A stretch of 6,819 nucleotides of DNA from Bacteroidia bacterium (lineage in GTDB: Bacteria > Bacteroidota > Bacteroidia > Bacteroidales > Azobacteroidaceae): positions 1-6,819 of the forward strand of contig BNWW01000091.1 in assembly GCA_025999115.1 (NCBI GenBank). Direction: 5' to 3'. A model generated the notes under the pieces. It had not been told where the DNA came from. It ran no database searches and worked only from the letters and a program-made list of their open reading frames with translations. The first letter of the stretch is position 1; every line of letters begins with the position of its first letter. Positions 1-6,305 of this stretch are shown one piece after another. A program made the position numbers and the translations under genes.

Positions 1-1238
1 TCATTCGTTTCGTCGTCGGTATCTTCGAGATATACACGCAAAAAACCGTCGAATTTGATGACTTCGCCTTGTACCAAGAATTTTTCGACCGGTTTGCCGC
101 TGATAGCGATGTTTACGGTTGTGCGTTCGAGTTCTGCGTCGGCCATTTGGGAAGCTAATGTGCGTTCCCAGATTAATTTATAGAGTTTTTGTTCTTGGTC
201 GCTTCCTTCCACTGTGCGATTATTCATGTAGGTGGGACGAATGGCTTCGTGAGCTTCCTGTGCGCCTTTCGTTTTCGTGTGGTATTGGCGGATTTTGACG
301 TATTTTTCTCCAAATTCGCCGGTAATTTCCTTTTTTGAGGCATTCAATGCCAAAGTCGAAAGATTTAACGAGTCGGTACGCATATAAGTAATCAATCCCG
401 CTTCATAGAGCCGTTGCGCGATGGCCATGGTTTGCGATACGCTGAACCCGATTTTGCGGGCGGCTTCCTGTTGCAGAGTGGAAGTCGTGAAAGGCGGCGC
501 CGGCGATTTCTTGCCCGGTCGCGTGCTAATGTCTTCTATCGTGAAGACGGCGTTTTTCAGACTTTCCAAAAAGGCTTGCGCTTCGGCTTCGGTGACAAAT
601 TTTTTATTTAATTCGGCTTTGACGATTGATTTTCCGCCGGGCAAAAGGAACAACGCATTGACACGGAAAAACGCTTCGGCATTGAATTGATTGATTTCGC
701 GTTCGCGTTCCACAATCAGGCGCACGGCAACCGATTGCACACGACCGGCAGAGAGCGAAGGCATGATTTTTTTCCAAAGAATGGGCGAAAGTTCAAAACC
801 CACAATGCGATCTAATACACGGCGGGCTTGTTGTGCGTTTACCAGATTCAAGTCTATTTTTCGCGGATTTTCAATGGCATTCAAAATCGCCGGTTTGGTA
901 ATTTCATGAAACACAATGCGTTTCGAGTTTTTTTCTTCCAATCCGAGAACGGTATATAAGTGCCAAGCAATGGCTTCTCCTTCGCGGTCTTCATCGGAAG
1001 CGAGCCAAACCGTTTCGGCTTCTTTGGAGGCTTTTTTCAATTTTTTGACTAATTCGGCTTTATCGGGCGAAATGACATAGTCGGGTTTGAAATGGTCGGC
1101 CACATCTACACCCAGACCTTTTTCTTTCAGGTCGCGGATATGGCCGTAACTTGACAACACGTTGAAGTCGTTTCCCAAAAATTTTTCGATGGTTTTCGCT
1201 TTCGCCGGAGATTCTACGATAACTAAATTTTTCTGCAT
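1..1238 (-). CDS. topA: DNA topoisomerase I (type IA), N-terminal 412 residues; gene continues past the left edge
   Basis: Relaxes negatively supercoiled DNA by a single-strand break through a 5'-phosphotyrosine link, acting on the chromosome in the cytoplasm. The translation from ATG 1238 starts MQKNLVIVESPAKAKTIEKF, the Toprim signature with catalytic Glu9. The metal-binding DxDxE motif is seen as SDEDREGE (Asp82, Asp84, Glu86). PSLSAGRVQSVAVRL lies at about 160-173. The active-site loop GLITYMRTDS carries the nucleophile Tyr285 and Arg287. Every key type IA motif up to this point is present and the frame is open to base 1. Bacteroidetes TopA proteins are usually near 780 residues, so about half the gene is here; the C-terminal part and any zinc fingers are outside. 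The start is fixed by the Toprim alignment and by an AGGA a few bases upstream. It lies 45 bp downstream of the outer-membrane protein gene on the same strand, with a -7 element in the gap. Identification is secure. Confidence 0.98.
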   Translation of the reverse strand, partial: MQKNLVIVESPAKAKTIEKFLGNDFNVLSSYGHIRDLKEKGLGVDVADHFKPDYVISPDKAELVKKLKKASKEAETVWLASDEDREGEAIAWHLYTVLGLEEKNSKRIVFHEITKPAILNAIENPRKIDLNLVNAQQARRVLDRIVGFELSPILWKKIMPSLSAGRVQSVAVRLIVEREREINQFNAEAFFRVNALFLLPGGKSIVKAELNKKFVTEAEAQAFLESLKNAVFTIEDISTRPGKKSPAPPFTTSTLQQEAARKIGFSVSQTMAIAQRLYEAGLITYMRTDSLNLSTLALNASKKEITGEFGEKYVKIRQYHTKTKGAQEAHEAIRPTYMNNRTVEGSDQEQKLYKLIWERTLASQMADAELERTTVNIAISGKPVEKFLVQGEVIKFDGFLRVYLEDTDDETN

Positions 1239-1266
1239 TTTTCCTGTTTTCAATCGTTTGAGCGGG

Positions 1267-1274
1267 CAAAGGTA
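1267..1274 (-). promoter_or_regulatory. Bacteroidetes -7 promoter element for topA
   Basis: On the minus strand the octamer TACCTTTG matches the Bacteroidetes sigma -7 consensus TAnnTTTG exactly. It starts about ten bases after the stop codon of the upstream barrel gene and 28 bases before the topA ATG. No good TTTG -33 element is found at the usual spacing, so only the -7 box is called. It suggests topA can be transcribed separately from the gene before it. Confidence 0.55.
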
Positions 1275-1283
1275 GTAAAAACT

Positions 1284-2945
1284 TTAAAACTTTATGGATG
1301 CACCCGCCATAAAATTAAAATTTTGCGCCGGATAACCGTACCAAATATCGTATTTTTGGAACAAAAGATTGTTGGCTTTTGCGAAAAACGATACGGTAGG
1401 GTTTAATATGTAATTAGCTGATAATGATATATCGTTGATGTTTTTCATTGTTTCGTTATATACTCCGGACAATGATGAGAAACTGCCGGCGACATCATAC
1501 GCTTTTCTTCCTGCTTCGAGGTGATAATTTAAATCGAATCGCAAAGGCAGATGTGGAATATTGATTCCGAAAGCAGCATTTCCGATGAATGCAGGTTTAT
1601 GCCAAGCTTCGGATAAACGGTTCATATTCCAATGGTTGTATTGTAAATCAACGCTGCAATCCCAAAATCCTTGATAATCGTAACGGACGGAACCTCCGAT
1701 TTTCGACAGGGAAACATTGTCGTATTGCGGTCGCATGGGTAAATCTTTGAAAAAATGTTCGTCGTTTATCCAAGCGTTGCCGATAAAAAATGATACGCCG
1801 AGGTTGGCCAGCGGAGAAAAGGACAATCCGGCTACGGCATCCAACGGAATTTTACTGTCTTTCGTGCGGTAATTCGGATCGCTGTATCTGTTTTCTAATT
1901 TATTGATATAATTGCTGTTATCTTTTATTCCACCGGTTGCTTTCAAATAGATACGGAAGCTATCGACCGGTCGCCAATTGAACCGGATGGCCGGAGCCAC
2001 AACAAAATCTTTTTCTTCGCCCACTTGCCAATCAAACGTTGCTCCTAATTGTGTATCCCATACATCACCTTCAAATTTAACGTAAGGTGTGGCGGATAAA
2101 GTGGCATAATCGGCATAATCATGAAAATACGTTCCAGAGGTTGGCAATTGATATTGACAGGATTTAACCGCTCCGACTATGCCCAACCATTCGCTAAAAA
2201 CATCGAAATCAGCCACGATTCGATTTTCTGTTCCATAACTTAAAATATTTTCTACCGGATGTTTCTGACGGAGTTGCGAATAACTCAAATTAGCTTTGAA
2301 TGTGAGCCGCTCTGCATGGATGGATTCCATACCTGTGTGAATCAGAAAACGTTGGTTGACTCGATTTTTATCAGGAGGAGTGGAAGATAGTGTATAACCG
2401 TAATCGTTAAATCCGAAATAAGCATATTGTGCATCGGCCGAAAGTTTTAATTTTTTCCATTTTTGCCAAAAATCAATTCCCAATAAATTATCGTTGATTT
2501 TCATTGTATTGTTCTCATCAGCCTGCATATAATACACTTTGCTACTGCTCGAACGGCGTGAAGCAAACACACTCAATTGATTTTCCGGAGAATTTAATAT
2601 TTGATAGCCTGCGTCGCCGTCGAAATTGAAGAGTGTACCGATTCCCAAATCCAAATAACCGCGTTTTCCGGAAGTTTTATAATCCGTAAAATAGTTTTTT
2701 GCTTTCATTGCCTGAAAATAAGGCGGAATATTGCAATCCAAAGTATAATTGGAATATTCGGCGTGAGTTTTCGGTGCTTCCGGCGTTTTCACTTCCGGCA
2801 CTTGGTTCAACTTGTCGGCATCGCGCAACTCGGGTGTATATTCTTTATCCAAAGTGAGTTCGCGTTGGAGATTCGATTCGTTGGTTTGACTTTGCGCAGG
2901 AAGAACCAAACTGATGCAAAACAGGGCAATACAAATTTGTTTCAT
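1284..2945 (-). CDS. Outer-membrane beta-barrel protein (TonB-dependent-receptor-like, Bacteroidetes type), 553 residues
   Basis: Predicted outer-membrane protein. From ATG 2945 the product begins MKQICIALFCISLVLPAQSQ: a short basic start, a hydrophobic core and a likely signal peptidase I site near residues 18-20. A polar stretch follows (residues 29-66, with LTLDKEYTPELRDADKLNQV), which resembles the N-terminus of a Bacteroidetes family often labelled TonB-dependent receptor. That link is from memory and not verified. The rest shows alternating aromatic and polar residues typical of beta strands, and the protein ends GASIKF with a C-terminal Phe, as outer-membrane barrels do. There is no recognisable plug domain, and the length is well below a full TonB receptor (700 or more), so substrate and transport role are unknown. 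The frame stays open upstream to 3203, but the extra 86 codons cover the promoter and a dispersed repeat, so 2945 is the likely start. The leader is A-rich with no Shine-Dalgarno sequence. Confidence 0.85.
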   Translation of the reverse strand: MKQICIALFCISLVLPAQSQTNESNLQRELTLDKEYTPELRDADKLNQVPEVKTPEAPKTHAEYSNYTLDCNIPPYFQAMKAKNYFTDYKTSGKRGYLDLGIGTLFNFDGDAGYQILNSPENQLSVFASRRSSSSKVYYMQADENNTMKINDNLLGIDFWQKWKKLKLSADAQYAYFGFNDYGYTLSSTPPDKNRVNQRFLIHTGMESIHAERLTFKANLSYSQLRQKHPVENILSYGTENRIVADFDVFSEWLGIVGAVKSCQYQLPTSGTYFHDYADYATLSATPYVKFEGDVWDTQLGATFDWQVGEEKDFVVAPAIRFNWRPVDSFRIYLKATGGIKDNSNYINKLENRYSDPNYRTKDSKIPLDAVAGLSFSPLANLGVSFFIGNAWINDEHFFKDLPMRPQYDNVSLSKIGGSVRYDYQGFWDCSVDLQYNHWNMNRLSEAWHKPAFIGNAAFGINIPHLPLRFDLNYHLEAGRKAYDVAGSFSSLSGVYNETMKNINDISLSANYILNPTVSFFAKANNLLFQKYDIWYGYPAQNFNFMAGASIKF

Positions 2946-2968
2946 TTTTTTATGGAAATAAATTTCTG

Positions 2969-2998
2969 CAAAAGTAGTTATTTTTTTAATGATTAAAA
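2969..2998 (-). promoter_or_regulatory. Promoter of the outer-membrane barrel gene
   Basis: On the minus strand TACTTTTG (2976-2969) fits the Bacteroidetes -7 consensus TAnnTTTG. A weak -33 box, TTTT, lies 18 bases upstream at 2998-2995. The element ends 23 bases before the ATG at 2945, giving a very short leader. Its position inside the open frame that extends upstream of 2945 argues against any longer N-terminus. Confidence 0.55.
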
Positions 2999-3050
2999 GG
3001 ATATGGGTTATTAAATTACGGGAATCTTTTTTGTTTTTCCCCCGGGTATC

Positions 3051-3080
3051 GTTATGTTGAGCGTAGCCGAGACATCTCCC
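3051..3080. repeat. Dispersed intergenic repeat arm (TTGAGCGTAGCCGAGACATC type)
   Basis: The stretch contains TTGAGCGTAGCCGAGACATC. I recognise it as one arm of a REP-like intergenic repeat seen in Bacteroidetes, usually present as two facing arms. Only one arm is visible here, and I find no second copy in the window. The recognition is from memory. Confidence 0.45.
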
Positions 3081-3099
3081 GCTAATCGTTAAACGGCTC

Positions 3100-3131
3100 A
3101 ATTTTTTATAGCACCGCAAAAAAAGATTTAG
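3100..3131 (+). repeat. Left inverted-repeat copy bounding the accessory block
   Basis: The sequence with core TATAGCACCGCAAAAA and end GATTTAG is repeated in inverted orientation at 6054-6082. The copies differ only by one extra T in the T run and two extra A in the A run (29 identical bases out of 32). The repeat starts two bases beyond the stop codon of the truncated ATPase gene. It is not self-complementary, so it is unlikely to be a terminator. Confidence 0.9.
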
Positions 3132-3132
3132 C

Positions 3133-3714
3133 CTAATATTCAAGGATTTCATGCCTTTCGGCTTCGATATTGCTTTCCCGGAAAAAACTTTCACACTCGG
3201 CAAGCGTATACGGTTCCAACAGAAATTTTTGCGTAACTCGATTGTGCAATCCGCCGTGATTTTTCAGAATTTTGTTGATAATCCACGAGGTAGCCGACCC
3301 GCACAAAATCAGTATAATATGGGGCTGCGACGAAGCCCATGAGTTCCAAAAATGTTCCAAAGCCGCCACAAAATCCGACCGCTGCGTATCCAACCAAGGC
3401 GCTTCGTCAATAAAAACCACCTGTTTTTTGTCAGTTTTGTTAACTGCGAGCAAATGCCTCAACTGCGAGAAAGCATCGAACCAATTATCCGATTTTGGGT
3501 AGTGCATTTTCCCGTACAAATTGAGCGATTGTTGAAAATTTCGCAGTTGTTTTTTGGCATTACTGTTAGCCAAACCTGTATGATAAAACGCAAAATCATT
3601 ATTGAAAAACTCTTTGATTAAGAAGGTTTTACCAACCCTTCTACGACCATAAACCACTACAAATTCAGGCTTATTTGATGCCAACAGTGATGCCAATAAA
3701 CAAGCCGAAGACAT
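3133..3714 (-). pseudogene. Truncated STAND/AAA-type ATPase (ATPase-DUF234 family), both ends lost
   Basis: The product keeps the P-loop ATPase core of the family to which the intact gene at 3961-5385 belongs: Walker A YGRRRVGKTFLI, Walker B VVFIDEAPWLDT, a TALEHFW-like segment (AALEHFWNSW), the sensor segment ILCGSATSWI, and NHGGLHNR. Residues 13-193 align with residues 21-201 of the intact protein at about half identity, so it is an old paralog and not a recent copy. It ends HEILEY followed by TAG, just before the family's YxxxGGIP motif. The GxP motif, winged helix and nuclease domain, some 270 residues, are missing. The usual start (MNRKIIGRK-like) is replaced by the unrelated MSSACLLASLLA. 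The open frame extends without a stop to 3813, but with no start codon other than the ATG at 3714. No Bacteroidetes promoter was seen upstream. It is probably a dead remnant. Confidence 0.8.
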
Positions 3715-3826
3715 CGCTGCACGTGTAGCTTCAATACCTACCGCACCTTTTCCCGCCTCTTTCAGGAAAAATACCGCATCAATCCCGGCGGATACCGTAA
3801 AGCCGCCGAGACGTTAGGCGACACTT
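3715..3826. other. GC-richer segment of unknown origin fused to the ATPase remnant
   Basis: These roughly 110 bases are clearly richer in G+C than the AT-rich DNA that starts at about 3830. On the minus strand they read in frame into the ATPase remnant as a plausible peptide (LGGFTVSAGIDAVFFLKEAG, then KGAVGIEATRAA), preceded by a TAA at 3814-3816. This peptide does not match the N-terminus of the ATPase family. It may be the broken edge of another gene. I do not recognise it. Confidence 0.35.
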
Positions 3827-3851
3827 GAAAGAACTTATTTATTATCAATCA

Positions 3852-3900
3852 TTATTAGTTGCCAAATTTACCAAAAATAATGCACTTTGGCAACTAATAA
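3852..3900. repeat. Perfect 15-bp inverted repeat upstream of the ATPase-nuclease promoter
   Basis: The left arm TTATTAGTTGCCAAA (3852-3866) and right arm TTTGGCAACTAATAA (3886-3900) are exact complements separated by 19 bases. The right arm ends eight bases before the -33 box of the following gene. The position suits an operator, or an attachment or recombination end. A third copy of the motif lies just past the gene's stop codon. There is no U-tract, so it is not a standard terminator. Confidence 0.85.
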
Positions 3901-3908
3901 GATTATAT

Positions 3909-3939
3909 TTTGCCATATTGAATAGTTTTTGTACCTTTG
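3909..3939 (+). promoter_or_regulatory. Bacteroidetes promoter of the ATPase-nuclease gene
   Basis: TTTG (3909-3912), a 19-base spacer and TACCTTTG (3932-3939) match the Bacteroidetes -33/-7 consensus without deviation. The predicted transcript would begin within about 15 bases of the ATG at 3961, giving a very short leader with no Shine-Dalgarno sequence. The gene therefore appears to be transcribed by the main sigma factor. Confidence 0.85.
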
Positions 3940-3960
3940 TGGCATTAATAAATTTTTGAT

Positions 3961-5385
3961 ATGAATAGAAAAATTATTGGCAGAAAACTTGAAATCAATA
4001 AGTTGCAAGATTTATACCAATCCAATAAATCCGAATTTGTTGCTATTTATGGCAGACGGCGGGTTGGTAAAACCTTTCTTGTGCGTGAATTGCTTGAAAA
4101 AGAGTTCGTTTTCGACCTTGCAGGATTGGCAAAAGGAAGTTTGAATGAGCAGTTAATGAACTTTCATTTTACGCTTAAACGAGCGTCAGATAAGGAATTT
4201 TCTGTGCCAAAATCGTGGTTGGAAGCGTTTGAACAACTGATTGCATTGTTGCAAAATTCTACGAAAAAGCGAAAGGTTGTTTTTATTGACGAAATTTCTT
4301 GGCTTGATACTCACAAATCGGGATTTCTAACCGCATTAGAACATTTTTGGAATGGTTGGGCTTGCTCAAAACGCGATATAATGCTGATTGTCTGCGGTTC
4401 GGCAACTTCGTGGATTGTTAAAAATCTTATCAATAATCACGGCGGATTGTACGACAGAATTACTGCCACAATTGAACTTCTCCCTTTTACCCTGCACGAA
4501 ACAGAACTTTTTTTAAAATCAAAAAAAATTCATTGGACACACTATCAAATTGCTGAAATTTATATGATTATGGGCGGCATACCTTTTTATTTAGATAAAT
4601 TAAAGCAAGGAAAAGGCGTATCGCAAAACATTGATAATATACTTTTTAGTAAAAACGCAGAATTAAAAAAAGAGTTTCAAAATTTATTTGTGTCGCTGTT
4701 TGACCACGCAGAAAATTACGAAAAAATGGTTGAAATTTTAAGTTCAAATCGTAATGGTTTAACCCGCAAAGAGATACTGGAAAAGGCAAAAATGAAAAGT
4801 GGAAACAAAATCACAACCATTCTTAACAATTTGGAATACAGTGGTTTTATTCGTTCTTATTCGCAACCGACCAAAAAAACAGAAATTATCTATCAACTGA
4901 TTGATTCTTTCACGCTGTTTTATTATTATTTTATGCACAAAAACAATTTTAGAGATGAAAAATTTTGGACAAACACCCTAAATACAGCCCGACACAATAC
5001 TTGGGCGGGACTTTCGTTTGAAATTCTTTGCTTGTTGCACGTCAGAGAAATTAAGAAAAAACTTGAAGTTTTGGGTGTTCAATCATCAGAGTATGCTTGG
5101 CGCAGCAATAACGCTGAACAAAATGTGCAAATTGATTTACTTTTAGACCGTGCCGACAATATAATCAATCTCTGTGAAATAAAATACTCAAAGATACCAT
5201 ACGCAATTACAAAAGATTACGAAGAAAAATTGCGTGAAAAGATGGAGGTTTTTCGACAGGAAATGCAGCCTCGCAAAGCAATACATTTGCTTATGCTGAC
5301 CACTTTTGGAGTGAAGCAAAACAACTATTACAACATTATTCAAAACGAAGTAACACTCGATGATTTGTTTGCCGAAAGCGAATAA
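3961..5385 (+). CDS. STAND-type ATPase with winged helix and C-terminal PD-(D/E)XK nuclease-fold domain (ATPase-DUF234 family)
   Basis: Predicted cytoplasmic ATPase-nuclease of 474 residues, a normal full length for this family. Residues 1-180 form the P-loop domain: Walker A GRRRVGKT (31-38), Walker B VVFIDE (106-111) and sensor segment CGSATSWI (145-152). The STAND-type GxP motif is seen in MGGIPFYL (204-211). Residues of about 255-305 look like a winged helix (LTRKEILEKAK, then ITTILNNLEYSGFI). The C-terminal domain has Glu354 in WAGLSFEILCL, Asp392 in QIDLLLDR and Glu406-Ile-Lys408 in LCEIKYSK, the layout of a PD-(D/E)XK active site, to which DUF234 is assigned. All catalytic residues look intact. 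Leipe, Koonin and Aravind placed such MJ/PH/SSO-type ATPases in the STAND class, but their cellular role is unknown; defence, a mobile element or stress signalling is inference only. The start is supported by the family N-terminus MNRKIIGRK and by the perfect promoter. The gene is bracketed by short repeats and has a truncated divergent paralog. Confidence 0.9.
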   Translation: MNRKIIGRKLEINKLQDLYQSNKSEFVAIYGRRRVGKTFLVRELLEKEFVFDLAGLAKGSLNEQLMNFHFTLKRASDKEFSVPKSWLEAFEQLIALLQNSTKKRKVVFIDEISWLDTHKSGFLTALEHFWNGWACSKRDIMLIVCGSATSWIVKNLINNHGGLYDRITATIELLPFTLHETELFLKSKKIHWTHYQIAEIYMIMGGIPFYLDKLKQGKGVSQNIDNILFSKNAELKKEFQNLFVSLFDHAENYEKMVEILSSNRNGLTRKEILEKAKMKSGNKITTILNNLEYSGFIRSYSQPTKKTEIIYQLIDSFTLFYYYFMHKNNFRDEKFWTNTLNTARHNTWAGLSFEILCLLHVREIKKKLEVLGVQSSEYAWRSNNAEQNVQIDLLLDRADNIINLCEIKYSKIPYAITKDYEEKLREKMEVFRQEMQPRKAIHLLMLTTFGVKQNNYYNIIQNEVTLDDLFAESE

Positions 5386-5400
5386 ATTTTACAACATGCA

Positions 5401-5423
5401 TGCATTTGGCAACAAATAAAATT
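5401..5423 (+). repeat. Downstream copy of the TTTGGCAACWAATAA motif
   Basis: TTTGGCAACAAATAA (5405-5419) differs by one base from the right arm of the inverted repeat at 3886-3900. Flanking bases also agree (TGCA before; A/G, ATT after), giving about 23 bases with two substitutions and one indel. With the upstream arm it forms an imperfect direct repeat enclosing exactly the promoter and the ATPase-nuclease gene. It starts 16 bases after the stop codon. Confidence 0.7.
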
Positions 5424-5432
5424 GCGACAAAA

Positions 5433-5445
5433 GCCGTTTAACGGC
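5433..5445. repeat. Short inverted repeat GCCGTTTAACGGC
   Basis: A 13-base near-palindrome with six pairing bases on each side of a single T. A tracts flank both sides, so on the minus strand it would be a small stem followed by TTTT, and on the plus strand it lacks a U-tract. It may be a weak terminator or chance. Confidence 0.25.
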
Positions 5446-5461
5446 AAAAAAGAATACAAAA

Positions 5462-5491
5462 TTTGGAAATCAAAAAAATGTTGTATCTTTG
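5462..5491 (+). promoter_or_regulatory. Bacteroidetes promoter of the antitoxin-toxin operon
   Basis: TTTG (5462-5465), an 18-base spacer and TATCTTTG (5484-5491) match the -33/-7 consensus. It ends 42 bases before the ATG at 5534. RelB-type antitoxins usually repress their own promoter, but no clear palindromic operator could be assigned here. Confidence 0.8.
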
Positions 5492-5533
5492 CATCTGATA
5501 ACATACATTATTCACAATATTAAATACAAGCGT

Positions 5534-5794
5534 ATGTCAACAGCATTAGTACAAGCACGAATAGACCCTGTAATCAAAGAAAAAGCAGAGGCTTATTTCC
5601 ATTTATTCGGGTTGGATAGTGCCACTGCTATTAGAATGTTTTTTGCCAAGGTGTCGGAAACGGGCAGCATACCATTCACAATCGGGGTAAATACTGAAGA
5701 TGCGTATGATGCTATGATAGGAGAGCAGGCATACGCAGAGTATTTAGCAAGCGGTAAAAAATCACGTCCTATTTCGGAATTATACAAACAATAA
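5534..5794 (+). CDS. RelB/DinJ-type antitoxin, 86 residues
   Basis: Predicted antitoxin of a type II toxin-antitoxin pair: a DNA-binding protein that would neutralise a RelE/YafQ-type mRNA interferase and repress its own operon. The N-terminus (STALVQARIDPVIKEKAEAY, then GLDSATAIRMFFAKV and ETGSIPF) follows the ribbon-helix-helix pattern of the RelB/DinJ family. The C-terminal part (EYLASGKKSRPISELYKQ) fits the toxin-wrapping tail. An in-frame TTG at 5489 would give 15 more residues, but it overlaps the -7 element, so ATG 5534 is chosen. The toxin partner follows immediately but is broken. The tail ends ELYKQ; homologs I recall often run a few residues further, so the last codons may have been affected by the same deletion that removed the toxin start. 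Confidence 0.85.
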   Translation: MSTALVQARIDPVIKEKAEAYFHLFGLDSATAIRMFFAKVSETGSIPFTIGVNTEDAYDAMIGEQAYAEYLASGKKSRPISELYKQ

Positions 5795-5798
5795 AATA

Positions 5799-6011
5799 GA
5801 TAATGCAAATGCTCAAAAAATATTAAAGTATTTGAAGAAAAATGTTGATGGTTCTGAAAATCCCCGTGCATTCGGCAAAGCATTAGTAAGCAATCTGAAA
5901 GGACTTTGGCGTTACCGTGTGGGCAATTATCGAATTATTTGCGCCATTCAAGATGAAGAATGTATTGTATTGGCACTCAATACTACACATCGAAAAGATA
6001 TTTATCGGTAA
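5799..6011 (+). pseudogene. RelE-type toxin remnant, N-terminus missing
   Basis: The third frame after the antitoxin encodes 70 codons, ending in TAA, that fit the C-terminal three quarters of a RelE/ParE-superfamily toxin: AQKILKYLKKNV (helix 2), ENPRAFGKALVSNLKGLWRY, RVGNYRIICAIQ, and the tail THRKDIYR. These include the basic and aromatic residues of the RelE ribonuclease site (Arg in WRYRVG, Arg and Tyr near the end). Intact members are about 85-95 residues and begin with a strand and helix of some 20 residues, absent here. No ATG, GTG or TTG in this frame precedes GAT 5799 in the preceding 40 bases, and the only nearby ATGs (5803 and 5808) are out of frame with it. A deletion of about 50-60 bases at the antitoxin-toxin junction would explain this. 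The remnant is very probably not expressed as a toxin. Confidence 0.8.
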
Positions 6012-6053
6012 TTTGTAATCTATCCTAAGTTATATTATCCCTATATTTGGGGA

Positions 6054-6082
6054 CTAAATCTTTTTGCGGTGCTATAAAAATT
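6054..6082 (-). repeat. Right inverted-repeat copy bounding the accessory block
   Basis: On the minus strand this reads with core TATAGCACCGCAAAAA and end GATTTAG, matching 3100-3131 apart from homopolymer length. It overlaps by two bases the stop codon of the GIY-YIG remnant. The two copies enclose about 2.9 kb. Confidence 0.9.
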
Positions 6083-6227
6083 AGTATATCATTTTTCTGA
6101 TTTTTTCCCATAGATCGTTCCATTGCGGATTCATACGTGTAATCAATAAGTCTTTTTTTACCCTACTCCATTTTTTTAATTGCGTTTCTCGATCAATGGC
6201 TTGCTCAATACTTGGAAAGTATTCATA

Positions 6228-6263
6228 ATAAACACAATGCTCCAAATAAACACAATGCTCCAA
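6228..6263. repeat. Perfect 18-bp tandem duplication in the GIY-YIG remnant
   Basis: Two adjacent exact copies (6228-6245 and 6246-6263) of ATAAACACAATGCTCCAA. The length is a multiple of three, so the frame is kept and LEHCVY is doubled in the translation. It looks like replication slippage. Confidence 0.95.
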
Positions 6264-6272
6264 GTTGATGAA

Positions 6273-6285
6273 AGCCCTACGGGCT
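6273..6285. repeat. Mini-hairpin AGCCC-TAC-GGGCT
   Basis: A five-base stem with a three-base loop. It is the first of three similar CCC-loop-GGG elements, with TGCCC-TAAC-GGGCA at 6325-6338 and TTCCC-GTA-GGGAA at 6398-6410. Such units are common in Bacteroidetes intergenic repeats. Confidence 0.5.
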
Positions 6286-6305
6286 ATAATGCTTGGGTGG
6301 GATGT

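Noticed and set aside
414..909. Plus-strand open frames opposite topA
   Set aside because: The minus strand carries an unbroken topoisomerase I with all motifs; these are antisense shadows.
2946..3203. N-terminal extension of the outer-membrane protein to an ATG at 3203
   Set aside because: The added 86 residues would precede a clear signal peptide and would run through the promoter, a dispersed repeat, the left inverted repeat and the end of the ATPase remnant.
3811..3826. GTTAGGC at 3814-3820 as an integron attC core site
   Set aside because: No matching RYYYAAC partner at a suitable distance, no foldable attC stem and no integrase in the window.
5489..5533. TTG start at 5489 for the antitoxin
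   Set aside because: The codon is part of the -7 promoter element, and the family N-terminus begins at ATG 5534.
6054..6082. Right inverted repeat as a transcription terminator for the toxin gene or the GIY-YIG remnant
   Set aside because: The sequence has no self-complementary stem; the A and T runs alone do not make a terminator.
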